Shown here in pieces: positions 63,952 to 64,000 of a stretch of DNA of 64,000 bases (positions are counted from its first letter, which is position 1; every line of letters starts with the position of its first letter). The stretch is from NCBI RefSeq assembly GCF_947501225.1, contig NZ_CANMUW010000001.1:248001-312000 (forward strand), given 5' to 3'. The DNA comes from an uncultured Shewanella sp. Its GTDB lineage: Bacteria; Pseudomonadota; Gammaproteobacteria; Enterobacterales; Shewanellaceae. The translations under genes and the position numbers were made by a program. The notes under the pieces are model-generated. The model did no database searches. It worked only from the letters and a program-made list of their open reading frames with translations, and was not told the DNA's origin.

Positions 63952-64000
63952 TTAGTGTTGCATCTGCGTCGCTAAGGCAAAGCGGTTCCAGGCGTTGATC
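63952..64000 (-). CDS. 3' end of a probable AhpD/carboxymuconolactone-decarboxylase-family gene (truncated by window edge)
   Basis: On the minus strand the last 49 bases encode a C-terminal INAWNRFALATQMQH followed by a stop at 63952-63954. The INAWNR segment is typical of the C-terminal helix of carboxymuconolactone-decarboxylase-family proteins. Only 15 residues are visible, so the call is tentative. Confidence 0.45.
   Translation of the reverse strand, partial: INAWNRFALATQMQH

Noticed and set aside
1..64000. CRISPR array, tRNA or rRNA genes, prophage genes
   Set aside because: No regularly spaced repeats, no cloverleaf-like sequences and no phage structural or integrase proteins were seen.

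Overview
The window looks like chromosomal DNA of a marine gammaproteobacterium, most probably Shewanella. This is inferred from gene content: two multihaem c-type cytochromes, a GlyGly-CTERM surface protein, RstA/RstB-like and PhoP/PhoQ-like two-component systems, EptA, a DUF3300 protein, and several c-di-GMP proteins. I see no rRNA, tRNA, CRISPR array, prophage or intact insertion sequence. Gene density is normal and most genes are single or in short operons.

Layout. 1-6.7 kb: end of a YfaZ-like outer-membrane protein, a 7TM/GGDEF membrane protein, a 55-residue basic protein, an RsmB-family rRNA methyltransferase, a periplasmic solute-binding protein, a YfcG-like glutathione transferase and a DUF2461 protein. 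7-14.2 kb: a secreted-protease cluster (subtilase, PKD metzincin, small lipoprotein, S41 lipoprotein protease). The subtilase and the metzincin converge and end in the same C-terminal module. 14.4-20.6 kb: DUF599 and DUF6765 proteins, a GAF-GGDEF-EAL phosphodiesterase, MetY and a coiled-coil protein. 20.6-25.8 kb: an RstB/RstA-like system divergent from a large lipoprotein, then a secreted NPGFE protein. 25.8-32 kb: an MFS exporter with a divergent AraC regulator, a tandem SnoaL-like lipoprotein with a divergent Crp-like regulator, and a TsgA-like transporter next to deoD. 32-39.6 kb: a haem-motif HD-GYP protein, an ABM monooxygenase, RsuA, a GltS-type FMN protein, EptA and a divergent small Cys/His protein.

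39.8-49 kb is the most distinctive part. A membrane-anchored cytochrome with ten haem sites overlaps by 8 bases the start of a sensor diguanylate cyclase with an intact GGDEF and I-site. An AraC regulator and an eight-haem lipoprotein cytochrome follow. Next comes a MITE-like element of about 260 bp with TA-flanked terminal inverted repeats. After it lies a decayed 3' end of a second cytochrome of the same family, with its own copy of the same type of terminator. A periplasmic amidohydrolase closes the region.

49.3-64 kb: a secreted protein of two PilJ-like domains in an operon with a chemoreceptor, a GNAT acetyltransferase, a second solute-binding protein, a Crp-like regulator, YgjV, a DUF3300 protein, a REP pair, a phoQ-phoP-PepSY operon, a GlyGly-CTERM protein, an unknown protein and a TonB-dependent receptor behind a good Fur box. 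The window ends in heptamer repeats and the tail of a probable AhpD-like gene.

A recurring theme is c-di-GMP signalling coupled to redox or haem. Of four GGDEF domains only one keeps the consensus motif. Its gene is fused by overlap to a cytochrome gene, and another c-di-GMP protein has a haem motif in its sensor domain.
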